From: Neckera pumila
Lineage: Eukaryota; Streptophyta; Bryopsida; Hypnales; Neckeraceae
Direction of reading: 5' to 3'
Length of the DNA stretch: 64,000 nt
Assembly: GCA_963969595.1 (NCBI GenBank)
Contig: OZ018410.1
Location: 25,982,913-26,046,912, forward strand
Positions 1 to 11,721 of the stretch are shown in pieces. The first letter of the stretch is position 1. Every line of letters begins with the position of its first letter. The notes under the pieces were generated by a model. That model did not search any database. It saw only the letters and a program-made list of their open reading frames with translations, and had not been told where the DNA came from. The position numbers were made by a program, and so were the translations under genes.

Positions 1-985
1 TCGGGGGACAAATGCGTTTTCGGGCAGGCACCTACAGGCTGAAATTTTCTCTTGATTTTTTGAAACTTTTTTGGGAGGTAGAAAAACTGATTAGCTTCAT
101 GGGAATATAATTTTTTCACAATTGGTGCCCGGGAACAAAAGTTATGACCAAATAAGCTCAAAACAAGGGACGGCGGGCAACAAAAAAAATTTGTACTTTT
201 TTTTGTTGTTTTTAATATTTTTTTTCTCACAGATTATATTTTTTCTCATAGATTATATTTTTTTCTATCCAAAAATCTTTGATTCATTTCAGTTGGATTT
301 GTTATGAGAAAGTTATGGACATTCTTGTTTTTGGGGTAGTTAGAGCATCTCTTTGAAAAAAATAACTTGTAGGATTCATTTCTGAATGCAATTTTTCAAA
401 TTTTTCAATTTTTTTTTTTGGCATGGTTAAGTTTACTTGCTAGAACAATCTGACCATTGTAATTAGTGCATTTTAATTCCATCTAAAATATATGAATATT
501 TTAGATTTTCCTTCTATCTTGTACCTACTTCTACTTAACAATTTTTTCAATAATGAAAAAAAAAAAATAATTGAATTTTTTTTTGGGATAAATTGCCAAC
601 TCAATTCTCCACTATAAAAATTTAAAGCTCAAAACTCTGTAGTGTAAAAATTTTAAGTTAAAAATGTTCAAAGTCAAAAATCTAGTCCTACAATGTGCTG
701 AAATTTTTGTTTTTTTCACTTTAAACGTCGATATCTTGCAGTTTGTGGGGTCAAAAATTCTGAAATTTTTTCCACACATTCTCATACTAGCTAGGTATAA
801 GATCCTACAGTTAGATGTGCAAAAAAAACATTTATTACATTTTTTTAAGAAGTGCCAAAGTGGCGATACAAAAAATTCTAGTGGTGCTCCAAATTTCAAC
901 ATTTTTAATTTTTTTTCACTCTTTGCTTAAAAAATGGCAGTTTTGGATGTTTTTTGGCAAACAAAAGGCCTTGGGCCTTTAGTGG
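1..985 (+). mobile_element. T-family TTAA element T1, cut by window start
   Basis: The sequence matches the other T copies along its length, including the internal motif AACTTGTAGGATTCATTTC. It ends in GGCCTTTAGTGG followed by TTAA at 986-989. By comparison with T5, about 20-25 bases including the left terminus lie before the window; the first bases (TCGGGGGACAAATGCG) are the second half of a subterminal hairpin conserved in the family. There is no long ORF, so it is non-autonomous. Family assignment to piggyBac-like elements is inference from the TTAA target. Confidence 0.75.
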
Positions 986-1015
986 TTAAGTACTGTGAGG
1001 CACGACAGTACTTAA
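986..1015. repeat. Perfect 11-bp inverted repeat next to T1
   Basis: TTAAGTACTGT is followed by an 8-base loop and then ACAGTACTTAA. The outer TTAA of the left arm is also the flanking TTAA of element T1, so T1 sits exactly at the edge of a palindrome that carries TTAA at both ends. Confidence 0.7.
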
Positions 1016-1740
1016 GTACACTGGACTACCACAAAGATACGTGATTTTCACCTTTAGCTTTGAAGAGAAATATCTTTTTATTGAAATTAGGTTTTTTGCA
1101 AACAAATTGTACGATCACGCTCTCAGCTACCAAGGTAGTTATAGCAAGAAGGGAAAATGCAAAAATCTAAATACAATAAAGAGTTATTTATTTTCAAACT
1201 AAGGGCAAAATTTTGCCAAAACGGGAATCTTTTTAGAGGGAATTGTGAATTTTTTTTTGGAGATGCTTATTGAAGAAATGTTGTGCGTATGGAGATTTTT
1301 TGCATATTTCCGAAAACTGAATTAAAAAAATTCATCACCAATGTTCTTCAATGAATTTTCATGTAAAACCATGAAAATTAATTTAAAATTTTCACCAAAA
1401 ATGGAGTTTTAGTTTTTCAAAACTGAAATTTGGTATGGTTGATTGGGATGGCATAAGATATCAATGTTAATTATGCAAAACAAACAATGTCAATTTTGTT
1501 TTACATTATGCAATGAAAACTGATTTTCCAAACTGGTAGGCCACTGCACTGTACAATACTCCGTCCCATCTCAAGACAACGTAATGACGAAAGTCATCCA
1601 AAAGTGACCATCGTTCCCAACTAACACATGAACTTCGACCACTACGAAGCCTCGTGAAACTAGGGTTCCCACATGTCCTCCGAACCGAGCGACTTCCCGT
1701 CCGTGTGTCGGTTTTTCGCGGAGCGATGGACGCGATCCTT
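1016..1740. other. Upstream intergenic region, no gene seen
   Basis: AT-rich sequence without a supported ORF up to about 1540, then a more GC-rich stretch (1550-1740) typical of the proximal promoter of the gene at 2.0 kb. No transposon terminus is recognised in it. Confidence 0.5.
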
Positions 1741-1759
1741 CAATTCTCAATCACCGCCA

Positions 1760-1766
1760 TATATAA
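1760..1766 (+). promoter_or_regulatory. TATA box of the GLTSCR-domain gene
   Basis: TATATAA lies about 30 bases before a pyrimidine/CA-rich likely start region (around 1788-1800) and 260 bases before the first good ATG. The spacing and the local GC rise support a core promoter; the transcription start itself is not proven. Confidence 0.6.
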
Positions 1767-1841
1767 CTGTCGGTGAATCCCACCATTGCAACCTCTCAGG
1801 CAACACACACGCCGAAGAATTCACCGAAGCTGCAAACTCTC

Positions 1842-1854
1842 TTAGGGTTTAGGG
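1842..1854 (+). promoter_or_regulatory. Telobox in 5' leader
   Basis: TTAGGGTTTAGGG is a double telobox (AAACCCTA on the other strand). This element is common near the start sites of plant housekeeping, ribosomal and chromatin genes, which fits the predicted product. It lies in the 5' leader, between the TATA box and the start codon. Confidence 0.55.
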
Positions 1855-2025
1855 CGTTGGTTTAGTTAGGATTGCGTAAGCTCGATCGTAGGTTCAGTTT
1901 GGAGGTCTTCTTCGCGAGCACCTTGCGAAGAAACGGGGAACGGGGAAGGTCTCCGGGCACAGGAGACGTTAGTAAGGTAGGGGAACGGGTACAAGAGCAC
2001 CCCGCACCCGATTGATCGAGCGGGT

Positions 2026-4647
2026 ATGGCGATGGCGGACATGGCAGCTTCTAGTCCCCTGCAACCGCAGCACCAGCACCCGGCGCAGCAGCAGCAACAG
2101 CAGCAGTCCAAGCCCCCCGCATCGTCGGGGAAGGTGGCCAAGAAGGCGCCTCCTGCGTTGTCGTCGTCGGTTGCGTCTCATGTCAAAGGCAATCGGATTG
2201 GCGGGGTGGAGATGCGGGTGCCGGACAGGATGGAGGTCGACATGGCGCGCCAAGATGTGCTTCGCGTGTGTAACCCTGATATTAAGCGGCCTTTCTCCTC
2301 GATTGAAGATGCTTGTGATCGGTATGTGCCTATGGAGAGAGAGAGAGAGAGAAAGTGAGTTCTATGTTGTGTTATTTGTGATTGGCATTAGGGTGTAATT
2401 TGTGGCACGGAGGATTTGAGGCTTTACTTTAGGGGTATTGGCATTGTCTTCTGTTGCAATTTTTGTGTGAAGGAGATTCTTAGGTAGTGATGATTCGCTT
2501 CTGTTTTTTGCACTGGTAGTTTAGGAAATTGTTGGGATCTCTGCTGTCTGCGCAATGATCGAAGTAACATTCTGTTCGTAGTTGAGATGCGTTATTGGAT
2601 GTGCCTATGGAGAGAGAGATATTGTAGTATAGGTATTTGTCACTATGCTGTGGTGGTTTCGAGGGTAGGGAAGTTTTGAGGTTGTACTTTCGGGTGAGGT
2701 CTTTTGCAATTATTTGGATGTTTCTTAGGTAGTGATGTTTTCTCGTGTAGTATTTTAGGGAATTGTTGAGATCTCTGCTTTCTTAATAATGTGTACATTA
2801 TGTTTGAAGTTACGTTCTGTACGTCATCTGTTTGAGCTGGGTAAATGTGTTGTGTGTTATCATGTTCTATGGCCATCTGTGAGAGTTTTGTACCTATTTT
2901 CTTTTAAGTCATAGACGTAGACGGCCAGGGGGGATTGACCCCCTTAGTGCCCCTCATTACCCTTGGGGAAAACACTGGAATTTTTTATTTGCACCCATGA
3001 TAAAATTTGGAAATTTTGAGTTCATATTTGCAGTCAGAGGCCTCGAATTAGGTAGATCATGTTCCTGTATTCTAATTCTTACGAGTTTAACTCATTTATG
3101 GGTTTAGTCAGCAATCTTTCTTTAGTGTCGTGCTTACATGTGTGGAAGAACTCACGTGAACTCTCGAGTGATTGTGTCTATGCGTTTTTTCCTATGGTTT
3201 TCCTCTTCCAAAAGAGAAAATAAGTTACTCCTATGATTTCTTTGGTGGTTCGTCGTATGATTTGCTAATTCTTACTTGCGAATAGCATTGTATTAGCTCT
3301 AGTATACGACGAAAATGAATTGTGATAACCTAAAAGGTTCGAAATTACTACAGCACTTTGTTCCAATGATTTGTAATAACTGCACCTCCTTTTAAATTAA
3401 AAATGTGGTAGCAGGATGGAACTTTCTGTTCAACATGAGACTTGAAACATATATGCCGATATCCTTGCATTGCTAAGGATTAGCAGGTTATAAATTTTGG
3501 GTTGGTCACTTTGGGAGCTGTGGGAAAGAGCCTGCCTGTTTTTGATATAGTGCTTTAAAAGTACAATGTGGTCATCTCTTGTATTGCATGGGTTTCTTTT
3601 TATGTATTTTGGTTGTTGCTTACCGTTGTAAGGATTTGAGAATCACCGACTGGACCTAATTTACAGGCATGATTTTATTACGTGCTCAAAACTTTATGTG
3701 ATGTTGATGTGGGTATCATTCTAAATAATGTACTTGAATGCAGACTACTTCCATACCATGTAGTAGCAGAATACGACCCTGAGGAGCTGGAGGTCTCGCC
3801 GTCTGAGTCACGAAGTGGAGCTACAACCCTGCTGATTTCTAGGGCACAATCGTGGAATGATACCTTGAAAGCTAAGACTGCCGAATATGTTGGGGCTTTG
3901 GATAAGCATATAAATACGTTCAACTCTGTAATGAAGAGAAGAGCAGACGGAGAAATGCGTGGGGAAGAGAGACTACTCGTTGAGAAGTATCTGCTTGTTG
4001 ACGAGAGACAAAAGCTTGCTGATGCTCGTGCTAAGGTTTGTACTGCACTTGAAAGGAGGTTGGAATTGCTGTTGACCGACAGTTACTGGCTCATGCGCCA
4101 GAGGAGTCAAAACACATGGGAAGCTAACTCTTTTGAATTTGTGATTGCTCAGATCGAGGCGAAGGAAAGAGCAGAGCGGGAAGCGCAAGAGGCAAGAGTC
4201 AAGGAAGCTTTAGCTCAAGCAGAAAAGGCTCGAGCTGAAGCTCTAGCAAGAGCAGAAGCTCAGGCACAGGCTGAAGCGGCGCGAGCCAAAGCCTTAGCTC
4301 AGGCCGAAGCAGCTCAACAAGCAGAATCTAGCCAACAACTTAGTCAAGTTTTCCCGTCGGATATTAGTATTGATGATGCCATGCAACCACCCATCAATGG
4401 GGAGGGTTTGGAGAACCTTGAAGGATGGGGCTCATCTGAAGGTGAGGAGGAGTATGAAGAAACTCAACCAGGGAAAGAAGATGAAGAAGATGAGGATGAG
4501 GATAACCCTGATAGTTTATTTGCAGACGATGATGAGACGGAAAATGCATTTGAAGGTGTTCAGGAGGATGGTACAACTACGCAAAACGAATTAGCGGATG
4601 AAGATGTACTTCATTTCAACCTAAGAGAAAGCATGTCAAGAGACTGA
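2026..4647 (+). CDS. GLTSCR-domain protein, likely BRIP1/BRIP2-like SWI/SNF subunit; join(2026..2321,3744..4647)
   Basis: Two exons give a 399-residue protein. Exon 1 ends CG|GTATGT at 2321 and exon 2 begins TGCAG|A at 3744, restoring an Arg codon (residue 99) inside the conserved stretch PFSSIEDACDRLLPYHVVAE. That stretch and the charged helical region to about residue 190 match the GLTSCR conserved domain of human BICRA/BICRAL and Arabidopsis BRIP1/BRIP2, subunits of BRM-type SWI/SNF remodelling complexes acting in the nucleus. The N-terminus has a seven-Gln run (residues 21-27) and Pro/Ser-rich sequence. Residues about 235-296 form an Ala/Glu/Gln-rich predicted coiled coil built on EAxA(R/Q)AEA repeats. 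Residues about 331-365 are strongly acidic. The ATG at 2026 is the first in frame; ATGs at 2032 and 2041 are alternatives. The family call is recognition of the domain; the complex membership is inferred from that family. Confidence 0.85.
2322..3743 (+). other. Intron 1 of the GLTSCR-domain gene
   Basis: 1422-base GT-AG intron with donor GTATGT and acceptor TTGAATGCAG. Reading through the donor soon hits a stop (after the GA repeat), and the exon 2 frame has stops upstream of 3682, so splicing is needed to join the two halves of the conserved domain. Confidence 0.8.
2323..2865. repeat. Diverged tandem duplication inside intron 1
   Basis: Two direct copies of about 250-275 bp. Both start TGTGCCTATGGAGAGAGAGA (about 2326 and 2600), both contain TTCTTAGGTAGTGATG, then GATCTCTGCT and a TTCTGT.CGT segment in the same order. 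The second copy has GGATGT where the first has the functional donor GGTATGT, so the donor was not preserved in the duplicate. The first copy has an extended GA run (2335-2353). Confidence 0.7.
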
Positions 4648-5100
4648 CAACGATTCCTTTTCTATTTTGGTTCAGATCACTATTCCAGATAAGTGGGGCT
4701 CTCATATTTTTTGGTGATTAGAGTTTCATTTTTTTCCTGACAAGATGGCAGAGACTGAGAAGGCTGCAACTTAGTGTATGATGATCAAGTGCGTTCTTCA
4801 ACGATAAGGTGGAGGCTTCTGCATGAATTTTTCACTTGGGCAGGTACACTGCAAAATACAAGGCACGGTCGACGTGGACTAGCTGCTGAGCGACATGCAT
4901 TATGTAGCTGTTAATACGTGTTTCGTGATTCAATGACAAGGTTCGAGATCACAATTTGGACATGTAATTGTTTATATACATTCAACTTGGACGTATCGTA
5001 TTGGTTGTCCTGATTTACGTGAAAAATCTAATTGAGATGATTTTTGCACAAATTTCATTGGTAGGTTAAAGATTCATTATATTTCTAGCTTTCTCCTGCA
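4648..5100 (+). other. Probable 3' untranslated region
   Basis: AT-rich, stop-filled sequence directly after the TGA at 4645-4647. No single clear AATAAA is seen; the T-rich and AATG-rich stretch at 4920-5060 is a plausible polyadenylation zone. The end is not determined. Confidence 0.4.
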
Positions 5101-5514
5101 TATTATGAGGCATGCTGTAGCCTCATTTTTTATTTATGAAGTGAATATTAGCTACTTAGCACTTGTGAATCAGTCTACGGAAAACTGCTGGAGAATATCC
5201 AACTCTTGCTGTCTTTGCATTTCCGTTGTGAACAATAATGGAAACTGGCAATCCTGTTCTTGTGAAATACCTGGTCACTCATTTCCATTGGTGTCGAACA
5301 GAAAATTCTTCTGTAACCTGTACTGTTACTTACGCCTGGCTATTTTGTGAAGTTTCCTCCCAAGATTCCAAGTTTGATCACCGAATATGCATGAGTCTAC
5401 GTGCCAAAGCAGTTGGCAGACACAGTTGGGCTCAACTGTCAGGGACATGCCAAATGCTCCACAGGATCCTGCTTTTACAGAACCCAATCGATGCACTCAA
5501 CGGTGCTTTGTGTG

Positions 5515-5690
5515 CAAGAATGTTTTTTTTTGGACACTGGGCAGTCAGCTTTGGACCAGTGAGAAAGTTTACCCTATGGTTGCTGTTCTTGTTTCAGTCT
5601 GTGACGGACGCTTTGTTTTGGACTCTGGATAGTCAGCTTTGAACCAGTGAGAAAGTCCATCTGTCCTCGTTTTTCAGTCTGGGAACCTCT
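5515..5690. repeat. Two-copy tandem repeat of about 86 bp
   Basis: The segment TTTGGACCAGTGAGAAAGT recurs about 86 bases later as TTTGAACCAGTGAGAAAGT, each preceded by TGGACnCTGGnnAGTCAGC and followed by a TTTCAGTCTG segment. It lies downstream of the only gene. Short ORFs over it have no recognisable product. Confidence 0.65.
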
Positions 5691-5939
5691 GAGGCACGTA
5701 CGTGGTGTTAGTAACGTTGTCTTCTGCAGGTGCGTACCTCGCAGGTGCATGTTGGTGTGCAGGGTAGTGATTGGCCCTGGAATTTCAAGGCCTATTCACT
5801 GTCCAAAATAGGAGCACCTTTTGCACTGTGCATCCGCACCTGCTACTGCTTTCTCCATGTTGACAAAGTGAATCCAATTCAAAGATGTAAGGTAGGAGTA
5901 CAAAAGCTCACTTTGTCTACTCCCTCTGGCCTGAAATGA

Positions 5940-8900
5940 TTGTCCATAATCCAAAGATAGATGTCCAGAAATGATTGTCCACCGTCAAATTTAGTTGCAT
6001 GAAGATGCAATTAATGAAATAGTTAGTATGTTACAATAGGAGTTTCAATTACGTGGATTCAATTCATGAAATAGTTAGTATGGATACAATTTATGAAATA
6101 GTCAATGTCAGTTCCATGAAGAGGGTAAAGTTCCAGTTGGGGTATCCAAAAACGTTGTCTCTACTACAATTTCAGTCTACGTTGGTGTATCAAACAAGTT
6201 CATATTTTAATTATAATAAAATATGACTTCACCAAATGTGGTTTTATTTGTCTACACGTAAAATGTATCAAGAGTGAAATTTCATCACAATCAAAGATTT
6301 TAAAGTATTTTTAATGATTTGCTTAGTTGAAAAAGTAAGTTGTATCTTAGTTATTTAGAATCCTCAAAATCAAGCATTTGGAATATCAAATAATTTCATT
6401 TTAATATTATTTTTGGATATGATTTACATTTAGTTGTGCATTGAATAAAATAATTCATTTTATCAATAAAAAAATTAATAAATTATACTCTATGATGCCT
6501 ACAAGCTTCAAAATCCAACAGTTTATACCAATGGGTTCAACAGATCCCCCAAAAAAAACTTTGATTTCATTTACATGCAAGAATTTTTTTTATCATTTTA
6601 TAGTCTTCTTAATTGATTAAAATGAACAAAATAGACAAACTTTGGAGGTTTTAAACAAAAAACTCCTAATTAGTATGTCCAAAAAGTGATACCCTTAAAG
6701 GAACTAAATTGAAGACACAATTCATGAAGTAGTTGGTTTCAGTTACAAAAGCTACCTACAACAACTTGTGTACAAGTTGCTCACGAGGAATCTACTTCTA
6801 AATTACCTTCACGAAATCTTCATATGGTACAAAGACAAGGTGGAAAATCAATGTGTTGTTGTGCTCAATGCTCATTTTTGGTGGAAAATTGTAAACCAGG
6901 GTGATTTATTATGTGAAGTTGTAACCTCAACTTTAGTGCTTTAAATAATTCATAGTTCAAAAACGATATTGCCATTTTTGCACATTATTTAGCAAATCAA
7001 GAATTAATTTATATATTTGCATTCATTATTTTACCAATTTTTTGAATTTCACCCTAATCTTGAGAAAAGTTTGTCTTTAGACAATCATTTTGAGACGGAT
7101 GGGACCAATCTTGAGATTTGGAAGGTTGTGGAAAGTAAATAATATTTCACATGTTTTGCATGGATTGAAGGATCCGTTTAATTTTTTTATGAAAATAAAA
7201 TGAATTGATGTAGTTAGACATATAATACGTGAGGTAGGTGTTAGATAAATTTTTTTTAAACAATTGAATTGAAATCATATATAATATGTGCTTTTTTATG
7301 TGCCTTATCATATGTATGGTATACATAATTTTTATGCATTCCACATATTTTGTGTATCTCCCATTTATTGATGTAAAACATGTGGAATGCAACTACTTTT
7401 TGTAGCTTTCAAAGTTTGAGATGCCAAAATATCTAATATTACTTGCACACAATTGTGATTGGTTGTGCAATATGCTCAAAACTAGCTCATTTCAACCCAA
7501 TGACCCAAATGTGATTTTCAAAATTTATTCTAATTGCTTGATTGTTGAATATGCTAAAGCTTTCAGTCTTAATTCTTTGCATCCTAGACTAAAAAAATTT
7601 AAAGGGGCTTTCAGTCTCAAGATCATTGCTCTTCGTAGAAACATGGAAGCATATAGAATAAGTGCACCTATAATTGACACTACCAACAATTGAAAATATT
7701 TACTATTATAAAACGTGAATTATTTTTATTGAATGTTCTTGGCAAGTGAAAGAGTATGAATAAAGTTATAAAAAAAAACACTATAAAGATAGAAGTTATG
7801 GATTGGTCCCTTGGTCATAAATAATCAAATTTCACTAGTGTTGATCATGGTATAAGTATTCTCTTAAATCCATTCAATTTATTTATTTTTAATTGGCAAC
7901 ATTAAAAATACACATATTTATAAATAATCTCCAAATAAACAATAGGAATGACCATGATGGGATACCATTGGTCAATGCTTTTTCCTATAATGATCAAGTT
8001 GGTGAAAGGATGACAAATGAAGAATTTTTTTCAATAATATCAAATGGTTCCATAAAAATAAAAGTTGACTCAAAAAATAGAATATTTGTCATAATTCATA
8101 TAGAAGTCTCTTTATTGTCACAATGATCATATTAAGACCTTATCATGATGTATATGTAGGCCTCTATATAACCACTATGATTAAAAAGGAACCTCCTACA
8201 AAATATGAAAAAAAGCCTCTTTGAAATGTCTAAAAGTTCACAAAACAAAAATATTTTGCTAAAAAAATGTATTACAAGTTTTTTTATCTACATTCTTGTG
8301 TATAGTATTTTATCTTTCTTCTTGCCAGACTCTATAGTAGGTATATGGAACATGCCTCTTAGATTGCTTGTGAAGCAAAGTTTTAATTAATCATTCTAAA
8401 AAATATCAATCATCTTCGAAATTCATTACATTTTATGGTTGGTAATCTCTTGGTCCTAGTGAAGCCTACAATAGTGAGTCTACTAAAGCATATAAAGTAG
8501 AATACCCAATTCCCACCCCCTTTCTATTCCTCAGCCCTACTTTCATTCTAAACCAAAACTAACATGTTGATAATTTGATTCTAGTAAAGTCCACTTACCT
8601 TTTGAGATATTGATGGACTTTCATTCCATAGAGGCTAGCATAAATTAAGAGCATGCTCATCTCTTGGATCTCACCACAATTTTCTAAGGACAATTATTTC
8701 TAGGACTATATTTAAAAACTCATTTAAAACACCCCATTCTCTTGTAGTACTTCTACTCAAATTCAAAATTTTGAAAAATAAAGAAATGGAAAGAATTATA
8801 GCAATTTGCAAACTCTATGTGTTAGAGTCAAAATTATCCAATATAATTGTGTGTTTTTCATTTGTATTTTTTTCTTTAAAGGTTTTCTTCAAAGTAAATA

Positions 8901-9320
8901 GATTTTTTTTTCCAATATTTTCTCATTTAATTTTTCTTTTTGTTATTGTTACAAAATTATATCACTTACGATATTCTACAAAGTGAATTAATATTTTTTG
9001 TAGTAATTGACAATTCATATTGTTCTATTATCAAAATGTAAGATTGATACTTGAAAACAAGAAGGCAAATTTCTTAACCCTAGATTGTCACGTTTGTCTC
9101 TTTAGAAATCATCTTTTGGGGTACCATGTGAATCAATTTTGCATAAAACAATCCAAAGAGTACTCATTGGAAAAATTATTATATAAGACTTCCCTTTTTA
9201 ACACAAAATTTCAAGGATGAATATTTACACTTCTCTCTTATATAGAAGGATTTTTTGTCATCTATGGAATACTTAGTATCCGCAACATTTTTATAAGGTT
9301 AAAAGTAGTGAAAAGGTTGG
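5940..9320. other. AT-rich intergenic region, no gene or classified element
   Basis: Short ORFs here (for example 7421-7693, 7893-8126) match nothing I recognise and have AT-driven composition. A phrase like TTCATGAAATAGTTAGTATG recurs near 6010, 6065, 6095 and, diverged, 6722, indicating a decayed local repeat. CACATGTTTTGCAT near 7148 and TAAAACATGTGGAATG near 7375 form an imperfect inverted pair. Confidence 0.4.
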
Positions 9321-9329
9321 AATACCTTA

Positions 9330-9342
9330 GAGCATCGCCACC
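9330..9342. repeat. Solo GAGCATC-type MITE terminus
   Basis: GAGCATCGCCACC preceded by TTA is the same terminus as the complete MITEs at 11179 and 60673. No matching opposite terminus is visible nearby, so it is a broken copy or chance. Confidence 0.35.
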
Positions 9343-9624
9343 AAGCCTTGTCAATTGCCTTAGCAACAGTACTTTGGCCTTGCCATGCTTGTCTAGTACC
9401 AAAGGCTCCACACCAACACCCCTTCATAGTATAAGTTTTACTGTTTCTCTTGTCACTTTCACATTTGCTCTCGACAATGGAGGACTATGTAATGGGCAGT
9501 TTTGCAATCACATTAACTTAGTCAACTTTGACTATGACCTCGGCAGAAGCGGATTGGGTTTTAATATGTGGTTGGTGGAGAGCAAGAAGTGGCTACAAGA
9601 CCGTCATATCTCACACAGTAGTAA

Positions 9625-10063
9625 GATAGAACCACCTATTTCCAACCAAGGAACCATACCCAACCTGTAGGGTGCAGTTATTTCCAACCAAACTGCTGGA
9701 ACAAATTTTCAACCAAAGCTTGGAATGTTTTTTTTATCCCTTTTCAAAGTTGGGACTAATAAGGTTATGACACATGTCTTGAATTGCACCAAATTGCATA
9801 GAAAGCAACCAAGTAAGAAATAGTGAGTGGGAAAGTAGTTCTTGAATGATCAGAACTGAAAGACTCTTGAGACATTGGCCATGGATTTGAAACACCTTTT
9901 GGCTCCCAAAATTCATAGTAATTTCAATTTTGGGAATAAAATTACTAAGAGTTTGCAGTCCCAGTATTTCTTATCTTTCTACATGAGAAAAATTTCCATT
10001 GCCTCACACTACTCATCATCTGTCCCAAAGTTGCTCAAGTGATCAGCTATGGGTGGTTCTACT
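9625..10063 (+). mobile_element. C-family TIR element C1 (PIF/Harbinger-like MITE)
   Basis: The left end GATAGAACCACC (after TAA) and the right end GGGTGGTTCTAC form inverted termini. The interior shares TTTCCAACC, GGACnnATGTGT-type and AAAATTCATAGTAATT motifs with C2 (13508-13906) and, inverted, with C3 (57424-57802). The right flank is TTT, so the 3-bp duplication is not perfect here. Confidence 0.5.
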
Positions 10064-10277
10064 TTTAAGTGCTTTGCCACCCGTGGTCAAATGCAGTGCA
10101 ATTGCTCCGGTGGTCAAATGCAGTGCAACTGGTGGCCATGCTCTTAATATGAGCATGTGCTCTGCCACTTACCAATAACAACAGAAAACAAGCTTGCGTG
10201 ATATTCTTCCATTTGTTGCTGTTAATTGTCAGGCGCACATGGAGAGCATTGAGAAACTCAAGGCACATAAACTAAGT

Positions 10278-10312
10278 GTTTTTTCTTTTTCTTTTTTGAA
10301 ACAAATTAAACG
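10278..10312 (-). mobile_element. Very short retroposed LINE-type tail
   Basis: A 35-base insert, T-rich on + and thus A-rich on -, is flanked by the near-identical 12-mers CATAAACTAAGT (10266-10277) and CATAAACTATGT (10313-10324). The inner GAAACAAATTAAACG resembles the 3' end of the LINE at 20.34 kb. This fits a severely 5'-truncated target-primed insertion. Confidence 0.5.
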
Positions 10313-10864
10313 CATAAACTATGTTATCAGATGTTGACATTGCACTCTTTGTCCAATTCCATCCACACCCTTGTGGAAGCAGAAGGACAGTGCAAATTAA
10401 GGTACAATTTTCCCATGGACGCAAAGTGATCCAACAGGCCAACAGTGAGCATGTGAAGTTGTGAACTGGGGCCATGTCACAGACATTTTCTATTGGATTT
10501 CACATTTCCAAAACTCTTGTCCGTGCTCTGCAGTTTGCAACTGACGCAATGCACTTAACTTAACTTAAGACAGTATGCACCACTTAATGGTTAAGGGTAC
10601 GTTCGCATTAATTTAACCACTTAATGAGGACTTAGAATGTCATTATAATAACCAAAAAAATAGAATACTCATTGCTGCTGTCCACAGATTCACACATGAC
10701 ATTCACTGTGGCGTGAAGACCCGGATGCTGCATCTGTTTTTCTGGATTTTTTAGCTACTTCAGGAGGGCCAATACTTTTTGGAAACAGTTTTTAGTGTTT
10801 TGTTTTGTTGCGCACACACTGCAACAGCTACAACAAGAAGGAAGGTAAGAGGTCCATGAACCGC

Positions 10865-11165
10865 TCATCTAAGAGCTGAAGCTGAATTTTGGGGAGGTAG
10901 AATATCTTAAAAATATTTTTCAGTAAATTTTTCTTGAAAAACAAGAGAAATTGGAATCTAACCCAAGTTGTTTCATATTTTTTGAAGCTTTGTAGAATTA
11001 GTTATGAATTTCTAAAGTTGCAGAAAAGTGCATTTTTGTGGGCTCTAAAACCGACCACCTCTTCAAATGCACATCACTTGTACATTGAAAAGTGCAAAAG
11101 GTACCTCTAGAGTCTGATTGATTTTAGAACCCGCTCCATTTTAGAACCTGTTATCTTAGGATACT
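10865..11165. repeat. D-family dispersed repeat, copy 1
   Basis: It matches 57985-58285 in the same orientation: TGAATTTTGGGGAGGT, ATATTTTTCAGTAAATTT, AACCCAAGT, GCTTTGTAGAATTAGTTAT and GGCTCTAAAA occur in the same order in both. It ends in TTTTAGAACC-type segments. No ORF is seen; type unknown. Confidence 0.55.
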
Positions 11166-11178
11166 TTTAACCCTGTAA

Positions 11179-11573
11179 GAGCATCACCACCCATTCCCTG
11201 CAAACACGGCTCGGGGAATGGGGTGGCCGGGGCCGTGCTCTTTCCGGGCCGCTTCCATGCGCCACCCATTCACAGGGAAGCATGACGCCAAAATAAGGCA
11301 AACTCATGCATTAATGGCTTGTCATAACCAAGAGCCAACCGAAATGCTAGTTGTTAAAAAAAAATTAAGAAATGGCCCACTAACCAACAGAGCCGACAAG
11401 ATCAAGGCCCAAGTCAAAGCGTGGTGGGGATGGGGAGCTAGTGTTTGGAGAGCTCATTTTGGAGTGACCGGTCTTCTTTTGTCCCTTTCCCATGAATGGG
11501 TGGCTCGCTTTTTTTTCCCGGCCACGCCCAAAACCCGGCCCGAGAGCTTGGCAGTGAATAGGTGGCGATGCTA
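11179..11573. mobile_element. GAGCATC MITE (PIF/Harbinger-like), 395 bp
   Basis: The left terminus GAGCATCACCACCCATTC pairs with the right terminus GAATAGGTGGCGATGCTA, and both sides carry TAA (11176-11178 and 11574-11576). A 3-bp TWA duplication is typical of PIF/Harbinger elements. The interior is GC-richer than its surroundings and contains only chance ORFs. Confidence 0.75.
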
Positions 11574-11721
11574 TAAGGATGCTATGGACTAGAATGGTCT
11601 AATGAATGACAGAGAATCCTATGAAAGACAGAAGTGCATATGTTCATTGAACTATGTGCAAAAAGCAGAAAGGTCTTGCACAATAGTTTGACCTCCAATG
11701 AGTGCTTCTGGTTTTATTTAA

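Noticed and set aside
1866..2398. Alternative ORFs on both strands over exon 1 (poly-Cys, Arg/Ser-rich)
   Set aside because: Shadows of the CAG-rich real exon; only the frame from 2026 joins by a GT-AG intron to the conserved domain.
2900..3050. Similarity of 2.92-3.05 kb to 16.57-16.72 kb (GGCC..GACCCCC and GAGGCCTC-like segments)
   Set aside because: Too short and diverged to define a shared element by eye.
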